From Asparagopsis taxiformis (Eukaryota > Rhodophyta > Florideophyceae > Bonnemaisoniales > Bonnemaisoniaceae): a stretch of 64,000 nt of DNA. Made by a program: the position numbers and the translations under genes. This document shows, piece by piece, positions 11,792 to 22,260 of the stretch. How positions within the stretch are numbered: the stretch's first letter is position 1; each line of letters opens with the position of its first letter. The notes under the pieces were generated by a model that was not told the DNA's origin, did not search any database, and saw only the letters and a list, made by a program, of their open reading frames with translations. Where the stretch lies: NCBI GenBank assembly GCA_030407315.1, contig JALQPE010001719.1, positions 1 to 64,000 of the forward strand. The letters are read 5' to 3'.

Positions 11792-12059
11792 ATATCTTAA
11801 CAACAACTACTTTAGCAAACAATTATCGAGAATATAATCATCTCCTTTATCACTTTCAATCTATGAACCTACTATAATGCACCCTCCATGCTTTCAAACT
11901 AGATTGTCCATTCCCTAGTGGGTTGGAGCATGATTCCAGGACGATTCCCTCACATCTCTAGACTCGATGGTCTATGCTAGAAATAGCAGAACAATTGGGT
12001 TTATACGTGCTTCATCGCCAACTTGCTTCTGGTAATGGCTGGACGTGCACGATACACGA

Positions 12060-14030
12060 TCACTGAAATGGACGTCCGGTGGATGTCCAACTCAGATGCA
12101 TTCCTGGCCGGCCCAGAAATTCTACAATTTCGGGCACAAAAAATATTGCAAAAAACATCGATTTGGGCGGTCGATTGTGCCGTACGGCACACCCCCATCT
12201 CAAAAAACATGTTCACATGTGCATGTTTTTGAGAATAGCCCAAATTTTAATTCAAATCAGGGTGTCTAATTTGGCCACAACGGCCCCAGGCACCGGAACC
12301 GCCGCCCCGAGCGGGGGCTATCACTGGCTTCTGTAAGCACTAACTGTAAGGCTAAATGGCGCCTAACGATGGGTCGATTCCAGGCTTCAAGCCTAAGTTA
12401 TGCTAGGGTGACATCGTTTCCCCTGTTCCATCATGGTCCTGCCTTACTCCTCCACGACAAACACTACTCACCCATCACGTTACTCGTATTCCGTGCACTT
12501 TGTATGAGTAGTGAACTCGCCTGCTTAGTTGCTGCAATGCGTGGATGTAGGCAGCACACGACCAACCTGAAATGGACGTCCGGTGGATGTCCATCTCAGA
12601 TGCACTGCTGGCCAGCCCAGAAATTCTACAATTTCGGGCACAAAAAATCTTGCAAAAATCAACGATTTGGGCGGGTCGATTGTGCCGTACGGCACACCCC
12701 CATCTCAAAAACATGTTCACATGTGCATGTTTTTGAGAATAGCCCAAATTTTAATTCAAATCAGGGTGTCTAATTTGGCCACAACGGCCCCAGGCACCGG
12801 CCACCGGCCCCGATCGGGGCTATCACTGGCTTCTGTAAGCACCAACTGTAAGGCTAAATGGCGTCTGACGAAGGGTCAATTTCAGGCTCAATACGCCAGG
12901 GACAGGTCTTGGTCCTTGTTCCATCATGGTCCCGCCCCGCTCTCTCACGACCAACCTGAAATGGACGTCCGGTGGATGTCCAGCTCGATTGCATTGCTGG
13001 CCAGCCCAGAAATTCTAAAATTTCGGGCACAGAAAAATATTGCAAAAAACATCGATTTGGGCGGTCGATTGTGCCGTACGGCACACCCCCATCTCAAAAC
13101 ATGTTCACATGTGCATGTTTTTGAGAATAGCCCAAATTTTAATTCAAATCAGGGTGTCTAATTTGGCCACAACGGCCCCAGGAACCGACCGCCGCCCCGA
13201 GCGGGGTCATCACTGGCTTCTGTAAGCACTAACTGTGAGGCTAAATGGCGCCGAAGATGGGTCGATTCCAGGCTTCAAGCCTAAGTTATGCTAGGTACGC
13301 ATCTTCTTCCGTGTTTCATAATGGTCCCGCCTTACTCCCTCAACACAAACACTACTCACCTATCACGTTACTCATATTCCGTGTACTTTGTATTAGTAGT
13401 GAACCCGCTGGCTTAGTTTCTGCAATGCGTGGATGTAGGCAGCACACGACCAACCTGAAATGGACGTCGGTGGATGTCCAGCTCAGATGCACTGCTGGCC
13501 AGCCCAGAAATTCTAAAATTTCGGCACAAAAAATCTTGCAAAAATCAACGATTTGGGCGGTCGATTGTGCCGTACGGCACACCCCCATCTCAAAAACATG
13601 TTCACATGTGCATGTTTTTGAGAATAGCCCAAATTTTAATTCAAATCAGGGTGTCTAATTTGGCCACAACGGCCCCAGGAACCGACCGCCGGCCCCGATC
13701 GGGGGCTATCACTGGCGTCTGTAAGCACCACTGTAGCCGGAGCCGGCTGCCGCCCCGATCGGGCTATCACTGGCTTCTATTAGCACCAACTGTAAGCCAA
13801 AATCGCGTCTCACGAAGGGTCGATTTCAGGCTCAACACGTCAGGGAAAGGTCTTGGTCCTTGTTTCATCATGGTCCCGCCCCACCCTCTCGCGACCAACC
13901 TGAATGGACGTCCGGTGGATGTCCAGCTCGATTGCATTGCTGGCCAGCCCAGAAATTCTAAAATTTCCGAAAAATCAATTTGGTGGCCCAGCATCTCCTG
14001 TGCCGAAAATTCCCGCACTCAGTTCTGATA
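12060..14030. repeat. Tandem satellite-like array, about 390-506 bp units, 4.3 copies
   Basis: Units begin with TGGACGTCCGGTGGATGTCC at about 12066, 12571, 12960, 13459 and 13904 (last one truncated), giving spacings of about 506, 388, 499 and 445. Each complete unit contains the palindrome GTGCCGTACGGCAC, a hairpin CTCAAAAACATG...CATGTTTTTGAG and a block beginning CATCACTGGCTTCTGTAAGC. Long and short units alternate. The same short reading frames recur only because the DNA repeats. The array lies between the dioxygenase gene and the truncated methyltransferase-SET gene. Confidence 0.85.
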
Positions 14031-15300
14031 TACGTCTAGACGTGTTTCCCACTTGTACGCATCAGGGAAGGCGTCACGGAAGGTTGACACTACGCTACTT
14101 GTGTACCGCGTCGTCTGAAATAGCGAGTAGTGTTTGTTGTATAGTTGTGGAGTATGCGTCTAGTGGTTTGTAAAGCTTGCAGAACGGGATAGGGATGTGG
14201 GTGGCCCTATTTTATGAATACATGAGTACCAATATTCAGGGTTGACAAAGCGGAAAGGCATAGGCTCATACATGTTTGAGATTGCATAGTAGAGAATATT
14301 TTCATCGAAATTTACATGGAGCTGATGGAGGTTTTAAGGATGAGGTATGAGAGGAAGAAAATTCTTCTGTGGTATGAGGATGTGTCTGTGGGGGGATGGA
14401 ATCTTGGGATGGTACAGGGGGAGGTGGAAATGTACGGAGTGCGGGTTTAGAATGGATTGTGATTCGGAGAGGAGTGCCGACAAGCATATTATGGGGATTG
14501 GGGAGACGCTGCGGGGTGTTGGGGTAGTGAGGGCGGAGGAGGTGTTTAGGTGGGACCGTAGGAGGGTGCGGTTGAAGGCGCCGAGAGGAGGGGTTTTTAG
14601 GAAAGTGAGGAGAAAGAAGGGGAGGGGGTGGCGTCTGTTCTGGCTGTGGTGAGTGGGGATGTGATGGAGAAGAAGGGGGTTATTGTATTTGGGGAGGGAG
14701 GGGAGTGGGAGGAAGGGTGCGAAGTGGGGGGTTGATATGTGTTTCAGAGCGGGGAGGTTTCTGGGGATACGGCGGGGGAGCCACCCGCAGTGCGGGAGCG
14801 TGGGCCGGTGGTGGTGGTGTATACGGTATCGAAGATGCGGATGGCGTGGGGGCATGGAGCAGCTGAGGGAGGGAGGGGTGGAGCAGGTCGGGTACGGGAT
14901 GGGGAGTGAGAGGTTTTGGAAGAGTAAGCTGCAGGGGAAGTTTGTGTAGAGGGCGAAGGAGAGGGGTTGAGGGTAGAGGAGAGAGGGTACTGAAGAACAA
15001 TACGTTTCAAAGGTGATGGGGGAGAGCATGGTCGAGGAGATAGGGGGGTTTTGCCCTATTCTGAGGTAGTATGAGGACTGGTTATACGAAATCTGTACGG
15101 TAGAGCAGAAAAGTAGGTATGGAATGGAGGTGTGCACCGTGGAAGCGGGGATAGGTATCTGAAAATGCGTGCTAGAGTGGTATTGGGGTGTTTGAGGTAC
15201 AGTACGGGGGGGTGAGCACCAACAGGAAGGGGGTGTGAGCGAGAGGATGAAAAAATTAAAGACGAAATTGGAGTCGACCGACAAGGAAAAATAGAGTGGT
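14031..15300. other. Strongly strand-skewed, purine-rich filler without a supported gene
   Basis: From about 14300 to 15240 the plus strand is dominated by G and A. A long open frame exists on the minus strand, but its product is almost only P, S, T, L, H, I and F, as expected from C/T-rich DNA. On the plus strand a short frame near 14300-14460 (LRMRYERKKILLWYEDVS) and a neighbouring one with CTECGF look more protein-like. They could be scraps of a decayed element gene. I cannot assign them. Confidence 0.4.
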
Positions 15301-15600
15301 CGCCGTGATGGATGCGGACATCCATGTCGAGCACGGCGGCAGAAATTTCTGGGGTCGAAATTTTTGAATTTCTGAACCGGCGCCCGTCCTAGGTGGACAT
15401 AGACATGGCGGAAGTCCATCCCGAGGGGGACATCCGTGGTACTAGAAACAATGAAGTCGCCCTAGTAATACTAGACGTACTAGACCGCATGGACGTCCGG
15501 TTCTAGGCGGACATCCAAAAATACTGGAGAACATGGACGTCCGCCTAGTAATACTAGGTGTACTAGAGGTTGTGGACGTCCGCGTCCATTTCCGAGAACA
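15300..15600. repeat. Short repeats around GGACGTCC/GGACATCC and CTAGTAATACTAG
   Basis: The stretch contains several copies of TGGACGTCCG or GGACATCC (the motif that opens each unit of the 12-14 kb array) and two copies of CTAGTAATACTAG followed by GTACTAGA. It abuts the point at which homology of the methyltransferase-SET gene begins, so it probably marks the truncation junction. Confidence 0.55.
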
Positions 15601-16969
15601 CAGACGCATATTCACATCTGCTGCTCTGTTCTACAATTGGGTATACGAGCTTCGCAAAGTGAAATACTCTACGGGTAGTCCTATGTTCGCGGTTGATTCG
15701 CAGCCTATCGTCTGTACTCGGAGCCCCACCCATTTTACTTCGCCTCCGTACAGGATTACAACCAGTTTGTTAAATATGGTCGAGCTGGTTGTACATGCTA
15801 CGAAGCTGGGTAAGGGTAAAGAAGGCTGGGGGATGGTGAACTACCGAAATGCAGGATACATCCCTTCTAGGTTCAAGGCTTGGACAAATGTCATCGACAA
15901 CATCCCGCGCATCACAGCATCGGAGACAGTGAAATATTTGGACAAGGACAAGAAAAAGGTTACGTTGCGCCCCAAGCAGAAGACCGTAGCTCTCATGCAA
16001 GAGCTCATTGGACGTTTCTCAAACCAGGGAGACTTGGTCGTGGACATGTTTGCTGGCACTTTCTCTACTGCAGTTGCATGCCTTACTATGCACCACGGTC
16101 AGTACAGGAGGTTTGTGGGGTGTGAGAAGTTCACGGACTGCTTTGAACTATCCCTTCCTAGAGTCAATCTTGCATTTCTGCAGCAGGTCTCCATTGGGAA
16201 CTTTGCTCAACAGTCCACGCCCGCCCTGCAGCAGCTGGCCACTTCTCAACTCGGAACTTCCGATGACGATTCCCACTCGAAGAACCCCTCCAGTTTACCA
16301 AGTTCGACACAACTTCCACCCCACCTCATCAGCTTTCTGACCGCCATTTGGTGCATCCCAGACCAGCACAATGACTTGATAGACCTTCCTATTCACAAAT
16401 GGCCACAATCACTGCTGGGCTTGTTGTCCACCATGGATAGTAAAACCCTGCTATCAATTGATGCAATGGCACACAATGTATACGTTGCAACTTCAACTAT
16501 ACCTGCAGCTGGTGATGGACTCTTCGCAAGAGTAGATATTGATCCAGGAGATATCGTCGGGTACTATTTTGGGGCAGTGGTTTACAAGGATCTCTACCAA
16601 GCAAAACTGAAGACGTTTGGTACGGGTCCGACTTCGTTCTCGATTGAGCGCTTCCAGAAGTACGCAGTTCAAATCAAGGACCCAAATATCACCTGCTTGC
16701 TTCCGTCTACGTCTAGCCGCCCCATCTTCATTGTTCCATTCGAGTATTGCGCTGCTTCGAAAATCAACGACCCAACGTTCGTGGATCCAGCAGAGGGAAC
16801 CGATCACCCGTCGCGAACTGCTAATGTTAGTTTCTCCTCCCCTGTACAAGAACTCATCAGTGAGAGCTCTGTGTCTAGCTACCAAGTTGTATGTGTTACT
16901 GCTAACGAGGCTATCTCAGCTGGATCCGAGCTGTTTATCGAATACGGTCATGATTACTTCACTGTCTAG
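15533..16969 (+). CDS. 5'-truncated DNA methyltransferase-SET protein, copy 2
   Basis: The frame is open from 15533, but homology to the gene at 1-3438 starts only near 15622 (ALFYNWVYELRKVK). The ParB part, linker and the DPPF motif IV are missing, replaced by repeat-derived codons. Remaining MTase elements are VIHA/VVHA..GKGKEGWGMVNYR, then RPKQKTVALMQELIGRF and LVVDMFAGTFSTAVAC, the typical C-terminal half of a beta-class amino-methyltransferase. The last ~170 codons are a complete-looking SET domain: AAGDGLFARVDIDPGDIVGYYFG (split here: AAGDGLFARVDI, DPGDIVGYYFG), a KINDP/ANVSF segment in place of NHSC, and ELFIEYGHDYF at the end. Without DPPF the MTase should be inactive, while the SET part could still fold. 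The true start, if any, is unknown. Confidence 0.65.
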   Translation: MDVRLVILGVLEVVDVRVHFREHRRIFTSAALFYNWVYELRKVKYSTGSPMFAVDSQPIVCTRSPTHFTSPPYRITTSLLNMVELVVHATKLGKGKEGWGMVNYRNAGYIPSRFKAWTNVIDNIPRITASETVKYLDKDKKKVTLRPKQKTVALMQELIGRFSNQGDLVVDMFAGTFSTAVACLTMHHGQYRRFVGCEKFTDCFELSLPRVNLAFLQQVSIGNFAQQSTPALQQLATSQLGTSDDDSHSKNPSSLPSSTQLPPHLISFLTAIWCIPDQHNDLIDLPIHKWPQSLLGLLSTMDSKTLLSIDAMAHNVYVATSTIPAAGDGLFARVDIDPGDIVGYYFGAVVYKDLYQAKLKTFGTGPTSFSIERFQKYAVQIKDPNITCLLPSTSSRPIFIVPFEYCAASKINDPTFVDPAEGTDHPSRTANVSFSSPVQELISESSVSSYQVVCVTANEAISAGSELFIEYGHDYFTV

Positions 16970-17158
16970 CTGTTACCCTCTCACAGTCAAATTTCACTAG
17001 TAAATCCTTCTCCATTAATGTTCTCACTCTGTTTCCCATACCTTCAATTTATTTTTATCGTAATGTACTCTTTCCCCCCAAGCAAGCAATGCGTAGAAGA
17101 ATTTCCCGTTTGGTACGTAATGCGTCTGCATAAGGTTGGACAAGGTATATTCTGTGCT

Positions 17159-17279
17159 TAAAATTTGGTAATTTTTTGGGCTCTAAAATTACTGCAGTAA
17201 AACTGATCTACCCGAGTGCACTTTGCTAGATCAGTTTTTACTGCAGTAATTTTAGAGCCCAAAAAATTACCAAATTTTA
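17159..17279. mobile_element. Hairpin MITE, copy A (121 bp, near-perfect inverted repeat)
   Basis: Arms of about 50 bp run TAAAATTTGGTAATTTTTTG...TTACTGCAGTAA...CTGATCTA and back as the reverse complement, separated by a short loop around CCGAGTGCACTTTG. Each arm carries the palindrome TTACTGCAGTAA. I could not define a clear target duplication. Confidence 0.75.
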
Positions 17280-17670
17280 CGCTGCCTTGTATGTGTTCTG
17301 GCATACCCACGGGCACCACACAACCCTACATGGCATGTCGAAGGCTGAGGTTTGGATACCAGCCGTTCTTAGTTGTTTGCCTTGTTCCACATGCGGACGG
17401 TCTCCGCTTGTTTCTTCAGCACAATGACAATGTAGAGAGAAATGCAGGTACCACAACTGTCTTGTACATTGTACATCCATTCTCGCATTTCGTACATCAT
17501 GCATGTACCACACGCAGGAAAAGCTGCTCAATGTACATTCTATGTGGTATGAAGTTTAACGCTTCTATAATTATAGCGTTAACGCTCCTAGCAACAAAAC
17601 AGCCCGGAAGAACAAACTGAGCCGTGGTCATCTACATAGTCAGCTAGTGCTGCTTACATAGTGCTGAGAT

Positions 17671-17790
17671 TAAATTTCGGTAATTTTTCTAGCTATGAAA
17701 TTACTGCAGTAAAAACTGATCTACCTAAGTGCACTTGGGTAGATCACTCTTTACTGCAGCAATTTCAGCGCAAAAAAGATTACCAATTTC
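17671..17790. mobile_element. Hairpin MITE, copy B (diverged)
   Basis: A second copy of the 17159-17279 element. It has the same order (AAATTTCGGTAATTTTTC, TTACTGCAGTAA, CTGATCTACC, loop, returning arm) but many mismatches between arms, so it is older or decayed. The 390 bp between the two copies holds no supported gene. Confidence 0.65.
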
Positions 17791-18088
17791 CTTGCCCCGA
17801 ATATACCTTAGCCTACGTTCTGCAAACACATAGAGATGTAACCAAAATAACTTCTCTGGCTGATTGCATTGCTGGCTCCATTGCTTTTGGGTATGCCCAG
17901 GACCGTTACTGCTCGCAGCTTTTGTAACGGCCGTACCAATGTCCTTATCCGTTACATCTTCCGTCCATGCTCGAGACAAGTTTCCCCCTGGTCTCTTCTA
18001 CTTATCCTTCCCTTCTCCTCAGCAACGTTTCCAGTTCTACTCAAGTACTCCATCCTGGGCGTGAACCATTCAACGGTTTCCAGCAAAA

Positions 18089-19760
18089 ATGAGAGATGAT
18101 TTATCTTTGACTAGGTTTGCAAAGTTCGAAGAACGGTTCGCATCCCTCGAACAGTACATGCGCGATTCCCTTTCGTCTATTCAATTGGAGCTGGCGTGTA
18201 TTCGATACATGGCCTCCGCTGCTGCCGGAACAAACACTGTCCCTTCAGTTGTTCTGGATGAGAGATCAAGAAAAGCAGGTCAAATTGCCACGCTGGTGTC
18301 TTCTCTGTTCAACAACAGGCAGGTGACATCTCGATTCGTCGCTTTCAGAACTGTTGCAGAGCTTGTTAAAACCTTTGTTGACGCCAATTTGCTCAACAAT
18401 TGTAATTCGAGGTCTGCAACATCACCACAGGTGGATTCCTGCACAACGTTGCTTCTTGCTGCCCTGTCGTTTTCGCAGACTTCAAGTTCAAATTCTGAGG
18501 TAAGGCAATCTAAGAGATCTCTTGTCGGAACGGCAGTAGGGAAACGACATGTGTTCTTAAAACGCTCTATTATCGGAACTGCGTTTATTTCAATGGCAAA
18601 TGACAGAATTGTGCGATGGAAGGACTCGACGAGCAGGAATGCTGGGGTCCTCGATCCTGGGAGGAGGAGGACTTGAACAGCAATACTCTATCTCGAGACT
18701 ATGCACTACGCAATGCTACAGTAGTGCCCATCGAAAAGCCGTCTTGGCTGCACATTTCCCAACGAGCTCTTTTCCATGCCATGGATATTTCGATGCCCAC
18801 GGAGGCAGAACGAAACGTGGAACAGTCTACGCATTTGCAGGTTACTCTTTCAAAGCGTCGCCGACTGTCTGGTTCGAAAGAAGCACGCCGTACTGGTACA
18901 TCCTCTTCATTTTCTTCCGCTGTATCCAACCTTTCTCCGTCTGACTTACAGTCTATTCCGATTATTACCTCTGCACTACGGCAGCTTACACAGTTCTTCA
19001 ACACTTCCCGGAAACAGATGAAAATGGAATTGGTCAAACAAGCATTCTTCCTCATCCACCGAGATATGAAGGCAACTGTGGATGTTTCTCCTGCCCATGC
19101 TGTTTCCACAACAGAAATGTGTCCACCTGACTCTATTCCGACAACTTCGAGAGCTTACGGAACAGGAGAAGAAGCTCTCGAAGTGTATTCAAAAAATGAT
19201 TCCATCTTCTCAAATTTCATTCTGAGCCGTCCTGAGCTTCACATTCAGGTTACTTACATAGTTCAGGTGAGCGTGATATCGATGGTGAAAACATTGCGAG
19301 TACGCGAGTGGAGAAGTTGGCTGTCTGTTCATTCTCCTTTCTTACTCTAGCTATGATATTGTTATGCAGTTTTTGCCAATGTACACAACTGGAGATGCTC
19401 TGTCATGAACCTCATGCTATTCAAGCATGTTATAAGATTGCAATATGCCTCCAAGGTTTATTTAACGAAGCCCTGAAACAACAGCCTACATCTCATTTTG
19501 GGAAGGATGGATTCCCCTTGCGCGTTACATGGGGACATCTTGAGCTCCGGGACTACCTCATGGGAGGTGACTGCCTCACGGGGATCATTAGAAAGAAGAG
19601 AAACCTAACAGCACAAGAATACGAGTCTGTCCGTTTCGTTTCAGGCTTCAGACATACTGAGCGCTCAGAAGATAACCCAGCAAACAGACCAGTTTCCAAT
19701 CATGATTGTGTACCTCTCGAGGAGGATGATGAACTTGGTATTTCTTTAATTGGCATGTAG
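18089..19760 (+). CDS. Coiled-coil orphan family protein, copy 2, spliced
   Basis: The ATG at 18089 opens MRDDLSLTRFAKFEERF, a coiled-coil N-terminus. A canonical intron is visible at 18500-18606: donor GAG|GTAAGG, acceptor ATGACAG|AAT, phase 0 on both sides. It joins ...TSSSNSE to NCAMEGLDEQEC. The second exon runs to about 19267 (donor CAG|GTGAGC). A second intron must end near 19370-19393, after which the last exon reads MLCHEPHAIQACYKIAI to an acidic tail at 19760; that acceptor is not settled. The C-terminal GGDCLTG through LTAQEYESV aligns with the copy at 5623-7106. A PKKRR-like basic cluster (SKRRRLSG) could be a nuclear signal. Function unknown. It is convergent with the Tudor-like gene, as in copy 1. 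Confidence 0.55.
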
Positions 19761-19886
19761 AACTGTTCTAGCTGGAACACCGCCGTCTTCATGTGACTGT
19801 AGTAGTTCCCATTGCTTGCCTCTGCTCCGCAATGTATGCTTCAGAATAATTAAACTAGTTCTTCCATGTTCATCTCACTACCTGTA

Positions 19887-20564
19887 TCATTTTATGTACT
19901 CCTCTGCCCTTTTCTCTGACACACTATACCCCACCACATCATTGACCACATCTTCCGATATTAACTTGCCTATTCTACATGGTTCTTCCACACCACGGAA
20001 TATGACATACGGCATATGCACTCTCAATGTTCCCCACAACATGTCACCAGCCCTTCCTCTTTTCCTTTGCGTTGTAGGTTCCCATTCAATGCGGAAACAT
20101 TTCTTTCTTTCGCTTCTCCACCCTTCTAGACCGCCGTCACCATCGAACCCCCCGTGCACGCCACATATCGAGGGACATTCCTGCAGCTCCATTCCGTTCA
20201 CATATTCACCTTGGACTACAGCACTACCGTTGCGAGCCAGACACCATACGTTCGATTTAGATCCGGCAATGCAGAACGAGCTACTGCCAATTGCAACAGA
20301 TGTCGACTGTGCTTCCATCGTTTCCGAGCACAATATAGTACCAAACAACCGCAGAGCACATGGCCTCGCTGTTCCGTTCATGTCACCACACTCTTCATTC
20401 TCCTCCCCTTCTGAGTTGCTTATGTTACGCCTATGAACCAGAGACTCAGTTCGCCATCTGTGCCCCAATCCTAGCAGATCCGATAGTGTGGAAAAACTGG
20501 AACACGTAATGTTCACAGCTTCTCCGCCATTTCCAGCCACTGCCGCGTGAAGCCCTGGGTACAC
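19887..20564 (-). CDS. Hypothetical protein, possibly a C-terminal extension of the Tudor-like gene
   Basis: An open frame of 225 codons whose composition looks like protein (GSKSNVWCLARNGSAVV, WGTLRVHMPYVIFRG, SEKRAEEYIK at the end). It overlaps the last codons of the Tudor-like gene in another frame, so it could be a frameshifted or spliced continuation of it. No recognised domain. The opposite strand is also open but gives a low-complexity product. Confidence 0.35.
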   Translation of the reverse strand: MYPGLHAAVAGNGGEAVNITCSSFSTLSDLLGLGHRWRTESLVHRRNISNSEGEENEECGDMNGTARPCALRLFGTILCSETMEAQSTSVAIGSSSFCIAGSKSNVWCLARNGSAVVQGEYVNGMELQECPSICGVHGGFDGDGGLEGWRSERKKCFRIEWEPTTQRKRGRAGDMLWGTLRVHMPYVIFRGVEEPCRIGKLISEDVVNDVVGYSVSEKRAEEYIK

Positions 20565-21580
20565 TTTGTAATACCCCCTCGATAGGTTTCTGCTGTTCCC
20601 TTTAGCATTTCCCGGAATAGCTCAGTGCTCAATGAGATTGGAATCTGGACAGGTCCGCTAATAGCCGTTCCACTCGTGCATGCACCGTCAATCTCACCAT
20701 GTGGGTAGCCACCCCCTGGGGTTGACAAAGTGCTTCGATTAACCTGTTCCACAACTTTCTCTACCGCACGCTGCAAGAGCATTAACAAAATCTTACCAGC
20801 CGATACTGTTGATGCACAATTTAGAACCCTTTCGTTCCAACCAAGCCGAATCTCGCTAGCATTTCCAGAAAGCATTATATTTTCTAGTGTTCTCAGCCTT
20901 GTCTCCATACCACTGTATGTTTTGACGTCAAGTGCTGATTCCACTTTTGGCTTCTTCCTCTGCGGTGATATCGCTTCAGATTCTCCATCTGATTGGTCAT
21001 GACATTCTACTCTCTCCGCTTCGTAATCCACAGCCTCTCCATTGCTCGTTCGCCACGGTGTCGGGGGCTGGCCCCCCGACATCAACTTATTTCCGAGCAG
21101 AAACTTTACGTTTTCGTAGGCGACACAAGGATAATTCATTTCAGGAATAGCATCGTATAACAATCTGCCTTCTGCCACTGCCATTTCATTATGACTCGGC
21201 TTCACAGCGTTCGAATGCCGCCACGTAGTGACTTCCAAGACTGATATCTCCTTTTCCTCCCTCGTCAACCTCACGATTGCATCATCCACATCCTTTCCAT
21301 TCTGCTCCACCACACCGGGCGTGTACATTCCATCTCCTCTGTCTACGTCGATGCGGTCTCCCACTGACGGCTTACCACTGCAGACAGGATACTGCTCAGG
21401 AAGTTTCATTTCCACAACCGTAGCCTTCCACCATATTGCGTCATCGCCAACTTGGAACCATACGTCTATTTCCGTTCCGACACATGGGAGTGCATCTACG
21501 GCAGCTGCCCGCTCACGCTCACGACCAGCTTTCGCTTTTTCGCTCTGTCGCCTAATTCGCAATGATTCACGCCTCGTCAT
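20513..21580 (-). CDS. Tudor/Agenet-like orphan family protein, copy 2, intact
   Basis: A single frame of 355 codons from the ATG at 21580. The N-terminus is a basic helix (MTRRESLRIRRQSEKAKAGR). A barrel-like segment follows around residues 33-110, with IDVWFQVGDDAIWWKATVVE and a second GDRIDVDRGDGMYTPGVVE strand set, reminiscent of paired Tudor/Agenet repeats. A nuclear-localisation-like PQRKKPK lies near residue 200, and a short leucine-rich coil (TRLRTLENIML) precedes a helical C-terminus. Copy 1 at 3951-5381 matches in the first barrel, coil and C-terminus. A reader of methylated histones or of modified chromatin is inference. It faces the coiled-coil gene. Confidence 0.55.
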   Translation of the reverse strand: MTRRESLRIRRQSEKAKAGRERERAAAVDALPCVGTEIDVWFQVGDDAIWWKATVVEMKLPEQYPVCSGKPSVGDRIDVDRGDGMYTPGVVEQNGKDVDDAIVRLTREEKEISVLEVTTWRHSNAVKPSHNEMAVAEGRLLYDAIPEMNYPCVAYENVKFLLGNKLMSGGQPPTPWRTSNGEAVDYEAERVECHDQSDGESEAISPQRKKPKVESALDVKTYSGMETRLRTLENIMLSGNASEIRLGWNERVLNCASTVSAGKILLMLLQRAVEKVVEQVNRSTLSTPGGGYPHGEIDGACTSGTAISGPVQIPISLSTELFREMLKGTAETYRGGITKCTQGFTRQWLEMAEKL

Positions 21581-22260
21581 AGTTCCTCCACGAAATAAAG
21601 ATACTACAACGCACTATCTGCAATTTTGTTTAGGACAAGTCTTCGTCGACTTCTTCACTAGATACTACTTCACCAATGTCTGTAACGTCCAATTTTTCAT
21701 TTTTATCGTATGATACGAATTCACTACCTTGTTCCCTACTGCCGCACAAGTTTTCAAATCCACTAATACTGCGTTTAAGATACTAGTAACGCTTAAAGCC
21801 AGGGCGGAACTCACTATTCAGGTCAATCTTGTGTATGCGGGAGTGACTTTATTACAAAATTTTGCGACTTCGACAGTAACTATGCCGTAGTATCTGTGCT
21901 AAAAATCAACATAGATGGTGCCATTCTTTACTAAGTAATACTACAGAAACTAAACTCAAGTACAATTATCTACTCTTTCGACCGTACCCTACCTATGGTA
22001 GAACAATGACCATAACGAGATTAACTAGTTCACGTCATACACTCTGTATCTCGCCTCTTTCATATGATTCTGCATGGACGTCCAAAACGTGACGTCATCG
22101 AAGCGTATGGCGCGTTGGAACAGTCAGTACCACTCCATCCCTCTACCATCACTACATTGCTACGACTACCACCAGTACCTCAGACCGGCGTGACCATCAA
22201 TGTTCATGGTTCGAGTCCAACATGGTACTGTCATACATATGGTTCCCTCGTCTCGTGATT
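21581..22260. other. Intergenic, no gene seen
   Basis: AT-rich DNA upstream of the Tudor-like gene with no supported reading frame. One TGGACGTCC motif, shared with the 12-15 kb repeats, occurs near 22075. Confidence 0.4.

Noticed and set aside
12060..14030. CRISPR-like array
   Set aside because: Units are 390-506 bp with no short repeat-spacer structure, and the DNA is eukaryotic.
14334..15419. 361-codon minus-strand open frame
   Set aside because: Product is almost only P, S, T, L, H, I and F because the strand is C/T-rich. No domain or conserved-looking block.
19750..20436. Plus-strand 228-codon open frame
   Set aside because: Antisense to a more protein-like frame and rich in S, P, H and F. 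No start context.
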